This document shows, in pieces, positions 13,076-24,455 of a DNA stretch of 64,000 nt. The stretch's first letter is position 1. Each line of letters begins with the position of its first letter. The notes under the pieces were generated by a model. That model made no database searches. It was not told where the DNA came from and was given only the letters and a program-made list of their open reading frames with translations. The DNA is taken from the NCBI GenBank assembly GCA_013398955.1, contig VWPU01014059.1:806001-870000 (forward strand). Direction: 5' to 3'. Both the position numbers and the translations under genes were made by a program. The DNA comes from Callaeas wilsoni. Its lineage: Eukaryota; Chordata; Aves; Passeriformes; Callaeidae.

Positions 13076-15147
13076 ATTATTTTTTATCTGTTTCATAAAC
13101 CATATTTGAAATGGTTTCAGGAACCACTGGAACCAACACTACATACTCTACATAAATGTAGTCAAAATGTAATTTAGTAAAGGAAGTCAGCTGGAATGAG
13201 TCAGACCACAGTTCTAACCCAGCCTAATTACCTGGGTTGTTTTCCTCTGTTAGCAAAGAGCAATGATAGGTTTCACAGGAGTCAGATGGGAACTACAAAG
13301 ATAGACCTTGGAAGCTGGAGTCAGAGAACTCAGCGTGGCTGCCACTAGATGACAATGAGATTAAATGCTGCCTGTTCCCGTGGGCCTGGCTCAACAGTGC
13401 AGCTCCTGCCAGGGGAGTTGTCATACACCAGTGGTACAAGTGGTCCTGAGCCTAAACTGTAGTGGGATCCTCTGGTTTCCAAAGGAAAAATGGAAAATTA
13501 TTCACAAAAGCTTGTAATCAAAGCATTGGAAACTACAACACCACATACTATGTTGATCTAACACAATTATGTGCTTGATATGTGTAACCTAGACAAGCAC
13601 AAAGCTTGTGCAACTAAAGCTCAAAGTGAGCCGAGTTGCACCAGTGTTTTTTTCTTAGATAATAGGCTGAGGGCTTATGCCCAAACTATCTCAGATTTCC
13701 TGTTTAATGTTTGTCATCTTATTTACATGTGGACACATGCTTTTTTGTAAAATTCTCAGCTTGATTTAACGGTAGTCAAACCTTTCGTTTTGAAAGTGGC
13801 CTGTTTCCAAGCCAACACTGTCGTGAAAGCTAGAAAAAAGGTATTCTAAAAGGAATAAAATGAAAAGCTGTTTAAAAAACTCTCAAAAGCCAAACACACA
13901 AAAAAAGAAAAAAAGACAGAGAGAGGAAAAAAAAAGAACATTGTGATTTTTTTTGTAATGAAAGATCAGACTTTGAATGCTTAACAAATAATTTTGTTAT
14001 CTTAAGAAAAGAGTAGAAAGTATAGCAAGACTCTCAAGCTCCCACTCTCAGAATCTGGTAATTCTTTCAAACTGTTTATGTTTATATTTCTAAAGACTGT
14101 TGATTTTTTACAAAATCCAGCTGTGCTACTAAAAATGAAGGAAAAAGTAAGTCTTTTCCCATTCTTTACTCCTTATAAGTGACAGCAGCATTCTGAATCA
14201 TAGTAACAATAAATTTTGTGATCCAGCTCAAAATTTCTACGTTTTGCACCACCCTCAGTGAATTTGAAGCTTGAAGATCTTTCATAAGCCTAATTTATGG
14301 ACTACTAAAATGCATTTTGGAGCCAGAAGTAAAATATATAGAGTGGGAATCCTTTGGAAACTGGTGTCTACCTAAAATGAATAGAGAGTTTTGACTATAA
14401 ATCAAATGCAAACATTAACTTTTAGCATCAAAGGGCAAGACAATGTTTTCTTCTGACCAGGAAAGTGATGGGCTCAACATACTTATCATACTTCATATCT
14501 GTTTTCTTCCTGGATTGGCCTCTTCCTTCACACAGTTGTGTCTTTTTTTTGCTTTCTAGCTCTTGGACTTGTTTCTCAACACTACAATTTTTTCCATCTC
14601 TCCTTGTCACCTTTAGCAGAATTGTGGTCTTGCTGAAGGGTCTCCATAGGAAGACTTTGATGTCCAACAAGGATAGCAAGTTTTAAGAAAGTTGCTTAAC
14701 ACAAAGGACAAATCATAACTATTGTACAAATTCCAGTCAATTTTCCTGTGTCTCTTAAGCTTGAAGTACCTGGCTGATTCACCATTCATACAAACAAGGG
14801 GTGGAGAGAGGAAAGAAGATGCCTGAGCTGCCACCATCTGCGACAGTATGGCAGCAATGCTGCTGATTCCATCAGGAGGCAAGGGCTAAACCCCACTCTT
14901 GGTAAATCTACATCTACAAAGATGGCATTTCCACATGTACCAATAATTCGTAGGTGCAATTTATATGCCTGCTTTGGACAATGATAAAACACTACCTTCC
15001 TTACCAACAATGAGAAAACATAAATGAAAGAATTGACAGCAAGCATTAAATAGCCTTAGTATTTGCTCCCAATCCCTCTTTTGGCTTCAAATTAAATAGG
15101 GAGATTTTTTTACTGCTTTATTCTATCATCGTGTCTACCTATTTCCA
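13076..15147. other. Unique non-coding block
   Basis: No exon or transposon recognised. A-rich low complexity occurs around 13895-13940. Overlapping 60-90 codon frames on both strands around 14430-15046 mark a locally stop-poor stretch but show no domain. Confidence 0.5.
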
Positions 15148-15287
15148 TTCCCTTCCCTTCCCTTCCCTTCCCTTCCCTTCCCTTCCCTTCCCTTCCCTTC
15201 CCTTCCCTTCCCTTCCCTTCCCTTCCCTTCCCTTCCCTTCCCTTCCCTTCCCTTCCCTTCCCTTCCCTTCCCTTCCCTTCCCTTCCC
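15148..15287. repeat. (TTCCC)n pentanucleotide array, 28 copies
   Basis: An uninterrupted 140-bp run of TTCCC begins after 'ATTTCCA' and ends in TTCCCC. It is homopyrimidine on this strand and homopurine on the other, so it could adopt triplex (H-DNA) structure. Perfect periodicity over 28 units suggests recent expansion and likely length polymorphism. It opens a frame of repeated Ser-Leu-Pro-Phe, which is not a gene. Confidence 0.97.
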
Positions 15288-15435
15288 CTTTCTTTTCCCT
15301 CATAAGTAAAGCAATAAATGACTGGTTCTGCTACAAAGTTTTGCCACAGTGATGTGGAAATTTAAATTAAAAGAGTATGGTCTCCTGGCTAGCTTCTGAG
15401 ACCGTCTGGATTTTTTGCTAATATTCAAAATGTTT

Positions 15436-15580
15436 TCTCTGGCTTGTGATGTTACCCTGGATAGGTCACTTTCTGTCTCTGCTTTATCTGTACAATGAAG
15501 ATAGTAATATTTCCTGGATGCATAGGGAAATTTTAGTGCTTAGATAATTTGTTAGAAAAGTACTTTGAGACCCACAACAA
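15436..15580 (+). mobile_element. MIR-like ancient core-SINE relic, plus strand
   Basis: The order of motifs follows the MIR consensus on the plus strand: 'GTGATGTTACCCTGGATAGG' then 'TCACTTTCTGTCTCTGCTT' (MIR: TGTGACCTTGGGCAAGTCACTTAACCTCTCTGTGCCT), then 'ATCTGTACAATGAAGATAGTAATA' (MIR: ATCTGTAAAATGGGGATAATAATA), then 'TAGTGCTTAGATAA' and 'AAAAGTACTTTGAGACCC' near 15534-15572, which resembles the 3' end seen in sauropsid MIR copies. Strongly diverged, hence old. Not a gene. Confidence 0.6.
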
Positions 15581-18500
15581 AATGTAAAATATTCCTCTTC
15601 AAAGTGACAGTGTAATTTCTTCCATCATTATTGATGTCTCTGGAGAGATTATAAATCAATAGCTGAAAGGGAAGGAGTATGAGAAAAAGTTCTAGGAAAA
15701 TAAACATTGAAAAAAAAAGGTAAAAAAAAAAAGAAGGAACAACAGAATTGTTAAATGAATAAAGAAAGTTTGCTTCAATTCTTAAAAAGAACTATCTGGA
15801 CTTATGTGGGTGTTTCATCAAGGGGTCAAGAATAATATGAAAGGAGCAAAGACAAATTGGAACTGTAGAATACTAGTGCAATAAACCCAAATAAATCAGT
15901 TTTAAATGACCAGATTTGTGATCCTCCAGAGAGCACTGTTGCAAGAAATCCCAGTCTCATCTCTTCCTGCCCACACACATTCTTTCTAATAAGATCAAGA
16001 AGACACAGGCAGCTCCGTGGCCTATTTGAGATTTATGCAGCTATCCAAAGGAACAGGCCCATTTTTCATTCATTTTAACCCTTCCCCTGCCCTCTCCCCA
16101 TTCCACTCAAGTAAACCCAAGCAGTATAGTAATGGCAGCATCTGTCATGCAGTTATTCAGCATGAGATCTCAAAGTCTTTTCTTTCCAGGTGTGTATCTC
16201 CAGAACACAGAGAGAAGTCTGGGATTCCAGAGGCTGGGCATCATCATCATTATCATCATCAAGGTAATGTAAGATCTACCCTATGCTAGAAATTCTAGAC
16301 AATTTCACAGACATGCAGTGACCAGTTATATCTATCACTGAGAATAACCAAGCTGCTGTTCACCTCTAAGTACTTTTTCACAAGTGTATATATTCTTATA
16401 TCAAAGAATCAATAGAAGTATGTAATATAAAAGAGAAATTCTTTGGAAATAATCAGGGTATCTAAGGTGGTTCATTTCTCTGAAGAGTAAGCAGCTTATG
16501 CAATATATTTTACCAAGCTTTTTTGACACCAAGTATTTCTTAAAACCTCATTTGACTAGAAATTATTCATCACTTTATTGATAGCCAGCACATACGGCTG
16601 CTAATTTGCACTATGTCAGCTGGTGGATCAAAGTCTAGGACCATACCAGTACAAATGACTTAAGCCAAATTCCTCAATATCAAAACAATCAAACTGAACT
16701 AAACCAAAAAAGATATTCCTGATCCTAAATTAAATGAAAGACAAGAGTTCGAGAACGGTTTCAAACTGAGACATAAAACTTTCTAATTTAATGTGTCTTT
16801 CTGTGTAAGAGTTTGCAAAATAACTTTTGCTTTGTATCTGATCTTTTTCAATGTTTCCTCTTCCTTGAAATATACTGTTACAGAAAACCGAAGAAATCTC
16901 CTCCTTTGCTGAAGTCCAGGACTAACTGGTTGTGTCTATTAAAAGCGAGAGATTTATTTTAATTGTAACTAAAACAAGACCTTGCCCAGATTACTCATAT
17001 GGCTTTGGAAATGCTTATTCCTTCCAGTTGTTTCTTTCTTCTCACCCTCCTGATATGTTTTCCTTTTTCCTACACAGTATCTGATTAGGTTGAAACAGCA
17101 AACACTGAAGAAATTCTGCTCTTGTTGTATCACGATATGACTTAAATGAGGCCTTCTCAGCCCCTTGTGCCTCATTTGATTTCCAATCAATTTTGGCTAA
17201 AGACAAAATTGTTTGGCAGAACCTTACCCCATCCACTAAAATTTTGAATATCCCAGAAACAGTTCTGGTAATAGTATAAATCTCGTAATTTATATTATTG
17301 TCATCTTCTATAATACTTATATATCTCTAAACCGAATCTTTTTAGTTTATGGAAATGACAGCTAAAAAAATAGGAACAAAAGAAAATAAGGGTAATTAGA
17401 TCAAGATGCATCCAAGGGCAAAATCTGTGGAAAAGACTTCAAGTTCAAACTCAAGTTTTGCAAAGCAAATATGATATGGGAGAGAAGAATGCAATGTTAA
17501 GAATTAAAGATGATTTATTCACCAGGCCAAGAGGGAGACAGAAAAATGCAGCAGCTGTATGCTGTACTTTCAGTGATTGTGAGAGAGCTGGAGAAGAGAG
17601 CTAGCTTGAGAAAAGGGTTTGTAGAAATCTCATTGAGATTAAAAATACAAATTTATGAACCGAAGTGTCACGGAATTACAGAATGAAGAAAGACTGATGT
17701 GGCCTAGTCAGTGTAGAATGAAAAAAACTGCTCTCTCACCACGTGGGATTGCTATACTCACATTGTTCTGCCAGATATGAGTGAAATAGGATGTGCATAC
17801 ATTTTGCTGAGTTCTCTGTGTCATTATGTACTGCAGGCACAACATGTTGAAGTCTCGGCACTGTTGTTTCCTTCATATCATTTCCAGATCTACATTCTAT
17901 TCTCAACTGCATATATTTTTTTCTCACTCCATGCTTCTATTGCATTGCAAAAGTCCAAGTAACAGTCTTCACTTGAATACTGAATTTACATGTTTTCAAG
18001 TCTACCACTTCATGCAGAGATATCTTGCCCCTGCCACTGTAGATGTTCTTCCTACCTCATTCTAAAGCACCTACTAATGAAAAATCTGCAAAAACTCATG
18101 GCTAAATTTAATGACAGTAACAAATACTTTGCTATAGTCAAATGAGAGAATTAATATAGATATCAGAAATAACTTTGACTGCACACAGAACTGGAACTAG
18201 TCTTCTGCTTGCAGATCCTCAAAGTTTTATTCTTTTAACATTTGGCCTACTGGATATCTTTCTCAAAAGAAAGTTATAGGTACCTAATGTGCTCAGTGAG
18301 GCAGACATTTTACTGTCATGTAAAAACACACAGACAACAATCATTGCAACAGGTTAATCTTCAAATGTTCAGAGATTCAGTGCAGATGCTTACAAAAACA
18401 AACCCAAGCTTCTGATTCAAAGTTTCTAGCAATCCTGTAGGTAAAAGTTGCCTTGAACAATTTACAGTATTTCACATTTTCATTCTGTTCAGAAATACAC

Positions 18501-20364
18501 TGAAGATAGCAGCATTTGCTTTCAGCTAAAACCAAAGCCAGAAAAACTGGATAAATCTCTCTGTGAAAGCCATAAAAGTCATAGAGTTCAGTCGTGTGAG
18601 GTACTGGCTCTGATGGCTTCCTGTGAGATATAACATTCCCTCGGTGTAGTCAGTGGGAACCAAAGAACTCAGTCATTTTGTCTGATTTTCAGTTGCAAAT
18701 ATTGCAAATTAAAGAAGGTAAAACTCCATTATGTCCAGGCAATGTCTTCTTTGTGCCGATTTACTTAAAGCCATGGTTTTGAATGGAAACTGAAATGGTA
18801 TAATTTTTGTGATAAAACAACTCATTCTGGGAACAAAATTGTCTTTTCTCATGGGCCCCAGTTCTCAGCCTTCTTGAAAGTGTACTTTTCATATATGAAT
18901 ATTGCAAATTATTTCTTCTCATAATAGTGAAATGTACATCAATGTTTAACTCAATAATTTCAGTCTACAAATAGTAATGGGAACTCATTTCTTTAGCTTC
19001 ATTTCTATACAACACACACAGATGTTGAGTGGTGTTAAACAACCATGTTTGGACTTCTTCAGTGTAGTTTTGTACAATCACAGTGAATCCTGATTCTGTT
19101 CTTGGAAATACAGTAAAAGGGAGACAAAGCAATATTCAAGTATTTTTTTAGGAAGATAATTTGTATTATGACTTAATATATAAATTTTGTACCTGTAACT
19201 GTTTCCTGATGATACCAAGATAAAGCAGATTTCTACAATAAAATTGAATAAATAGGAGAATTACTAAAAATATTTCAAGACCCTGAAATTATAGGTAAAA
19301 TAAGAAGTGCAGGTGTGTATAATTTTTGACACCTTCTTTTTTCTCCCCAAAAGACACTATTCATCACTGCAAATTACTCCACATCACTTGGCTTCCAAGT
19401 TTATGTTTGCACTTCAATAATGCTGGGAGAAAAAGACAAATCTTTGTCTGTGATGATGAATAGAGTATTTGAGGAAAGTATGAACATAGACATAGGGAAA
19501 CCACTCTTTATTAAGAGGTAATTTCCTAGACCATATTTCTAGTGCCCAGAAAGAGTTTAATGCCCCAAGCTCTGTAACTAGTATTCAGCTCAAAGCATTT
19601 CAAAACAATCTACAATTTTCAACACCCAAAATATGTAAAGTGCTTAACTAAAATTTCTAAAGATATGGGAGCTCAGATATGCCAGACTCAATACATGCTT
19701 GTGATTGAGATTTTCCTGATGCATGACAGTGTTCTTGATACATACTTGTTATTGAGACAACTCTGGTCCTAACTGTAAACGTGTGCTTTTTCTTTATGTT
19801 TGTGATTGGTACTTATTGATACACAAATGTGGTCTCTGATTGGGTAGTAGAAACTTGAGTTTAGGCAATTTTTGTTGTCCTACATCTAGAACTTCATGAA
19901 GTAAAGAAGACAAGAGCTCAGAAGACTCATCACAAGCAGATTGGTTTTCCTTTTATTCTGATATCATAGTTTTGAGCAACTTTTTTACTATTCTTACCTA
20001 GCCTTCATTTTTCAGTTCTATCATTTCTCATCAGGGTAACAGGTTGTTTGACCTCTTGCTGTTTTTATTCTTTCTACATATGTTGAACAAAGCATCTTTC
20101 AGGCAACAACAGTATATGATTTTTTGCTGAACAATGCCACTGAGGCTGAGATAATATCCTCAAAGATTCTTGAATTAGTTTTAAAACACTTAGGTTATAA
20201 CTAAGTTATTGAGTAAGCTTGACAGCTGCTGAGTCTTAACCATAAATGAGAGAACAACATTGCCTACAAGATATGGTTCATTGATCTTATTCTTCATATT
20301 CGATAGAGATTTCTGATGTCATTTACAAATTGAAAGCTTTTTGTGACTTTTGCCTTAATTCACT
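15581..20364. other. Unique non-coding block
   Basis: Nearly 5 kb of AT-rich DNA with no supported exon, RNA gene or transposon. It holds an interrupted (CAT)n run at 16239-16260, A-rich stretches near 15711-15733, and an imperfect 20-bp direct repeat (18 of 20 identical) at 19691-19710 and 19738-19757. Open frames stay below about 90 codons. Confidence 0.55.
16239..16260. repeat. (CAT)n trinucleotide run
   Basis: CATCATCATCATTATCATCATC, about seven units with one interruption. Short and probably neutral. Confidence 0.85.
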
Positions 20365-20370
20365 GTAGGT
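20365..20370. repeat. Target-site duplication, left copy (GTAGGT)
   Basis: GTAGGT immediately precedes the TG end of the solo LTR. The identical hexamer follows its CA end at 20948-20953. Six bases is the duplication length typical of class II (ERVK/alpha-beta-type) retroviral integration. Confidence 0.8.
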
Positions 20371-20553
20371 TGCCATGCTGCCTGCTGCTTTGCTCTGGCT
20401 TGGCCTGTCGACCCAGGCAGTCACCTTCACAAGATAGCGGCGTCTGGTCGAGATAGGGTCACTTCTGGCCCGAAGCCGTTTGCAACAAGCAGTCTCTGGG
20501 CTTTAGTTTGGCAGGATCGAAGACAAGGAGGAAAGAGGTGGAATTTCTGTAGC

Positions 20554-20559
20554 TTTATT
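20554..20559 (-). promoter_or_regulatory. LTR polyadenylation signal AATAAA (minus strand)
   Basis: TTTATT on the plus strand reads AATAAA on the LTR strand, about 65 bp downstream of the TATA box. Confidence 0.65.
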
Positions 20560-20619
20560 CTAAGTTTATCTTCTTGAAGGGGAGCTCACAGAAAGACCCC
20601 TTAACTCTTTGGTTATATG

Positions 20620-20627
20620 TTTTTATA
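20620..20627 (-). promoter_or_regulatory. LTR TATA box (minus strand)
   Basis: TTTTTATA on the plus strand gives TATAAAAA on the LTR strand. Its position between U3 and the polyadenylation signal fits a retroviral core promoter that could fire toward lower coordinates. Confidence 0.65.
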
Positions 20628-20947
20628 GGGTTACAAAGTGAGAGAGGTATAATAGAGATAGCCAATCCAAAGGTGACACGCGTGACAAAGAACTAATAGT
20701 AACATCTCAGGGGAGGAACTTAGCCTAAGTTACAAATGGTAGTACAGCTAAAGATAATCTTGAGACACACTGGCCTGTGAGAGGCCTGAATCTCTGAAAC
20801 AAAGAGAGGAGGCAGGCACAGGTGACCTCAGGGGTTAAGAATTCTTATGCTGTGGACTCTCCTTTGAACCTATCCTCTGAGGCAGAGTCTGGTGCAGTGA
20901 AATTAACCCATTCTGTATCGCCCAAGATAGTCTGGGTCACTGCAACA

Positions 20948-20953
20948 GTAGGT
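20948..20953. repeat. Target-site duplication, right copy (GTAGGT)
   Basis: Perfect match to the hexamer at 20365-20370, directly after the CA terminus of the LTR. Confidence 0.8.
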
Positions 20954-22628
20954 GATGTTTACTTACAAGTCTATGAGGTTTCTTTAAATTAATGAACAGC
21001 TTTTCAGATTTATCAAATTACACATGAGTATGATTTGCAGATTAGTTTAGAAATAGATAATCAGTTAAGAAATCGTCAATATTATTACTAGAAATTATAT
21101 TCTACTTGGACATTTTAAGTTACCACTTAAAATTGGATGAGGTAAAATTTAGTTTCCAAGTCTGTTTAGACAGTTAGTGGAGCTGTAGGTGTTTAGAATA
21201 TGAATCAAATGTAAGGGAGAAAATATGAATAATGTAATTTTTGTTATTACCTATCACTGAGGGTTTTTTGCTCTGCTATAGCTTGGTCCTAGCCTGCCAA
21301 AGTGATTCCAGGTAGTTTCAAGTGCAACATTAGGTAAAGTGCATGCTAACAGTTTGGCAGATATGTTTAAATAATTTAACATCATATTTAAAATTTAATG
21401 TCAACAAATGTTTGTCCAGAAATATTTGAAAACACTTTGCTTGAGCATTTAAACCAGTCTTACCGACTGAGCATGAACATGTCACAGCAAATCCATCATA
21501 GAAGGTGCAGCGGTTCAGGGCAAAATGGATTTATCTGTCTCTTCTTTTGAGGTCTGTTGGAGAAAGCTCATTTTTAGAACTTTATCTTTTCTAGCACTTG
21601 TCTTTCTCAGCTAAAATGCTCCTATGATCTATGTAATGCCCCTGATGTTTATCTCAAATGGAATTGTCTGAGCACTGCCAGGACTGAGAGACTCAGAAAA
21701 ATATATGGTTACTTGTTTCCTCCAGACCCTCTTCAAACTGAAACTGAACCCTGTGTCATCTTTTAGTGGAAAGTTTTTGGTTTGAGTTTGTTTTTTTTCT
21801 TGCTCAGTTGACCACAGTGCATTCACCAGGTTATAAAACACCTTTTAAAAGAAACATATGAGGCTATATCCACTGAACTCCAGCACCATTAAATATTTAT
21901 CGATACAATAGTGCACATTTCAGTGTGAAATAAACATCAGGCTCTGCAAATTTAATAGTTTCCAGTGGAGGAAATAAAAAGGACCAAAAAAGAAGAAAAG
22001 AAAGGAAAAACCTCCCAGAGTTTCTGTAATCTCAAGAACTTGCCTTAACAAATAAATAGTTCATGATGTGCCAAAACCTGAATTGCCAAATGATTGACCA
22101 CATCCTATATTGCACAAGGAAAAGGCTGCTGTTGTTTTTACAAGTGTGTTTCATTCAGAGTTTGACTTCATTGTGTAAATACTATCGAGCTCGCTTTTCA
22201 AAATTAACCTTTATTATAGATTAGCTGTAGACAGGGTTGGAGGGGGAAGGAAGTACAGAAATTAGGGGACAGGAGCACCCCAGAAAGTCTTAATCCCATA
22301 TTTCCTGAACTGGAATTGCTGAAGCCTAAAAAAATATTCTAGAGGGCTTAGAACAAAGATATATATTTTAAAAACTGCTTGCTCTTACATCTGAAAAGCA
22401 ACAAGTAAAAGACTTTCTATATATATATATATGTTCAGGCACTAGATGGAATTTCCAGGGTAGTAGATAAATATATGTTACTAAAATGCCACCACAACAG
22501 AAAAAAATTAGATTTCTTTTTTTCAATGAAAGCATTCAAAGGATATTTAACAATTTCGAATGGATTTTCAAAAAAAAAAAATAGATTCTGCATCTTGGTG
22601 ATAATTTCATGGTGAACTCCTTGAACAG
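20954..22628. other. Unique non-coding block
   Basis: No exon or transposon recognised. It contains a short (TA)n run at 22419-22432 and A-rich runs near 22568-22580. Confidence 0.55.
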
Positions 22629-24455
22629 ATAATCACAGAATCATAGGTTGGAAAAGACCTGAAAGATCACCAAGTCCAAACATTAACCTTATTCATAATT
22701 TAAACTACCACTAAAACATGTTGCATCTACCTGTCTTTTAACTATTCCCGTGGACAGTGATTCCACCACTTCCCTTGGCAGCCTGTTCCAATATCTGACC
22801 ATTCTATTAGTGAAGACATTTTTCCTAATATCCAATCTAAACCTCCTTGAATGCAACTTGAGGCCATTTTCTCTTGTCCTGTTGCTTGTTACTTGGGAGA
22901 AGAGACCGACCTCCACCTGGCTACAGCCTCCTTGCAGGCAGTTGTAGAGAGCATTAAGGTCCCCTCTGAGCCTCCCTTTTTCCAGGCTAAACACCCCCAG
23001 CTCCCTCAGCTGCACCTCATAAGACCTGTGCTCCAGACCCTTCCCCATCTCTGTTGCCCTTCTCTGGACACGCTCCAGNCTCTGTTGCCCTGGACACGCT
23101 CCAGCGCCTCAAAGTCTGTCTTGCAGTGAGGGGCCCAGAACCGAACACATGATTCAAGGTGTGGCCCCACCAGTGCTGAGTACAGGGGGATGATCACTGC
23201 CCTGGTCCTGCTGGCCACACTATTGCTGATACAGGCCAGGATGCCATTGGCCTTCTTGGCCACCTGGGCACACACTGGGTCATGTTCAGCCATGACTGTC
23301 TGCCAGCTGGATGTAACTCCATTCACCACCACTCTCTGGGCTCAGCCGTCCTGCCAGTTTTTTACCCAGCAATACTTATCTAGGCCAGGAGCAGCCAGTT
23401 TATCCAGGAGAATGCTTTGGGAAACAGTGTCAAAGGCTTTGCCGAAGTCTGAGTAAACAATATCCACAGCATTTCCCTCATCTGCTGGGCAGGTGACCTT
23501 ATCACAGAAGGAGATCAGGTTGGTCAAGCAGGACCTGCCTGTCAAACCCATGCTAGCTGGGTCTAATGCCCTGTTTGTCCTGTGATGCATTCAAGATGAC
23601 TTGCTCCATGACCCTGGCACCAGGTCAGACTGACAGGCATGTAGTTCCCCAGATCCTCCTTCCAGCCTTTTTACAGATGGGTGTCACATTTGCTAATATC
23701 CAGTCTACTGGAAGCTCCCTGGTCAGGACTCCTGATAAATGGTGGAGTGGCTCCGTGAGCACTTCTGCTGGCTTCCAAGTAGTCTTGGGTGGATTCATCA
23801 GGCCTCATGGGCTTGTGCAAATCATATTAGTGTTGCAGGTCATGTACAATTTTCCCTTGGACTGCTTCATTCTGCTCCTCATGTCTGTCTTCTAGAAAAT
23901 GGTGAAGGGTGCCCAGAAAACAACTGTTGTTGTTATTAAAGACTGAGGCAAAAAAGCTTTGAGTAACTCAGCCTTTTCTTCATCTTTTGTAACTATGTTT
24001 CTCCCCTGCATCCAATAAAGGATGGAGATTCTCCTTAGCCTTCCTTTTGCTGATAATGTGTATATAGAAACATGTTTATTGTCTTTTGTGGCAGTAGCCA
24101 GATTAAGTTTTAGCTGTGCTTTAACCCATCTAATTTTATCCCTGAATAACTTCATAACATCCTTGTAGTCCTCTGAGTTGCCTGTTCCTTCTTCCAAATG
24201 CCGTAAACTCTCTTTTTCTCCTGCGTCCCAGACAAAGCTCCCTGTTCAGTCAGGCCAGTCTTCTTCCCCATCAGCTCATCTTTTGACTTAAGGGTACAGC
24301 CTACTTCTGAACCTTTAAGATTTCGTTCTTAAAGCCTTCCTGGACTACTTTGCCCTTCAGGACTGCCTGCCAAGGGAGTGTCCCAGCAAGGTCCCTAAAT
24401 AAGCCTAAGGTAGCAGTTCTGTTAAGCAGCCTCCTTACTTTTCTGAAAAGTTTAA
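22629..24455 (-). mobile_element. Long CR1 copy, minus strand, internally deleted
   Basis: This is the longest CR1 in the window. The left edge is the 3' end of the element in reverse complement ('ATCACAGAATCATAGGTTGG', 22634-22653, then 'AAGATCACCAAGTCCAAAC'). Moving right one passes, on the minus strand, the ORF2 C-terminus, the RT thumb region, the RT fingers ('LTNLISFCDKVT' and 'FGKAFDTVSQSILLDKLAA' type segments), the RT N-terminus ('DNK', 'NIVTKDEEKAE'), and part of the endonuclease-RT linker up to about 24455. The endonuclease and ORF1 are absent, the usual 5' truncation. The coding frame is broken by shifts and stops. A single N sits at 23079 between two near-copies of a 25-30 bp segment, probably an assembly join. 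Confidence 0.92.
22689..24197 (-). pseudogene. Decayed CR1 ORF2 (reverse transcriptase) fragments
   Basis: Four minus-strand frames carry successive pieces of the CR1 ORF2 protein, which copies CR1 RNA by target-primed reverse transcription. 24197-23892 is the RT N-terminal part (KDNK, NIVTKDEEKAE). 23590-23342 is the fingers/palm entry (SCLTNLISF, KAFDTVSQSILLDKLAA). 23332-23006 is the thumb ([10 protein letters not shown] joined to [15 protein letters not shown], then [17 protein letters not shown]). 23048-22689 is the C-terminus ([28 protein letters not shown]). In the third piece the junction near 23290 skips the GVPQGS box, the catalytic FADD box and the primer-grip region, so this copy cannot encode a working enzyme. 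A further frame change lies between 23342 and 23332. Confidence 0.9.

Larger units (their letters stand above)
20371..20947 (-). mobile_element. Solo LTR, minus strand, with 6-bp target duplication
   Basis: A 577-bp element runs from TGCCATGCTG to CACTGCAACA. On the minus strand it therefore starts TGTTGCAGTG and ends in ...GGCA, the canonical TG...CA form. It is bounded by perfect GTAGGT hexamers. Minus-strand signals fall in LTR order: a TATAAAAA box (complement of 20620-20627), then AATAAA (complement of 20554-20559) about 65 bp downstream, then about 180 bp of R/U5 containing several CpG. No internal retroviral sequence remains, so it arose by LTR-LTR recombination of a provirus. The 6-bp duplication suggests an ERVK-type (class II) origin; this is inference, because no coding region is left to test it. 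Confidence 0.88.
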
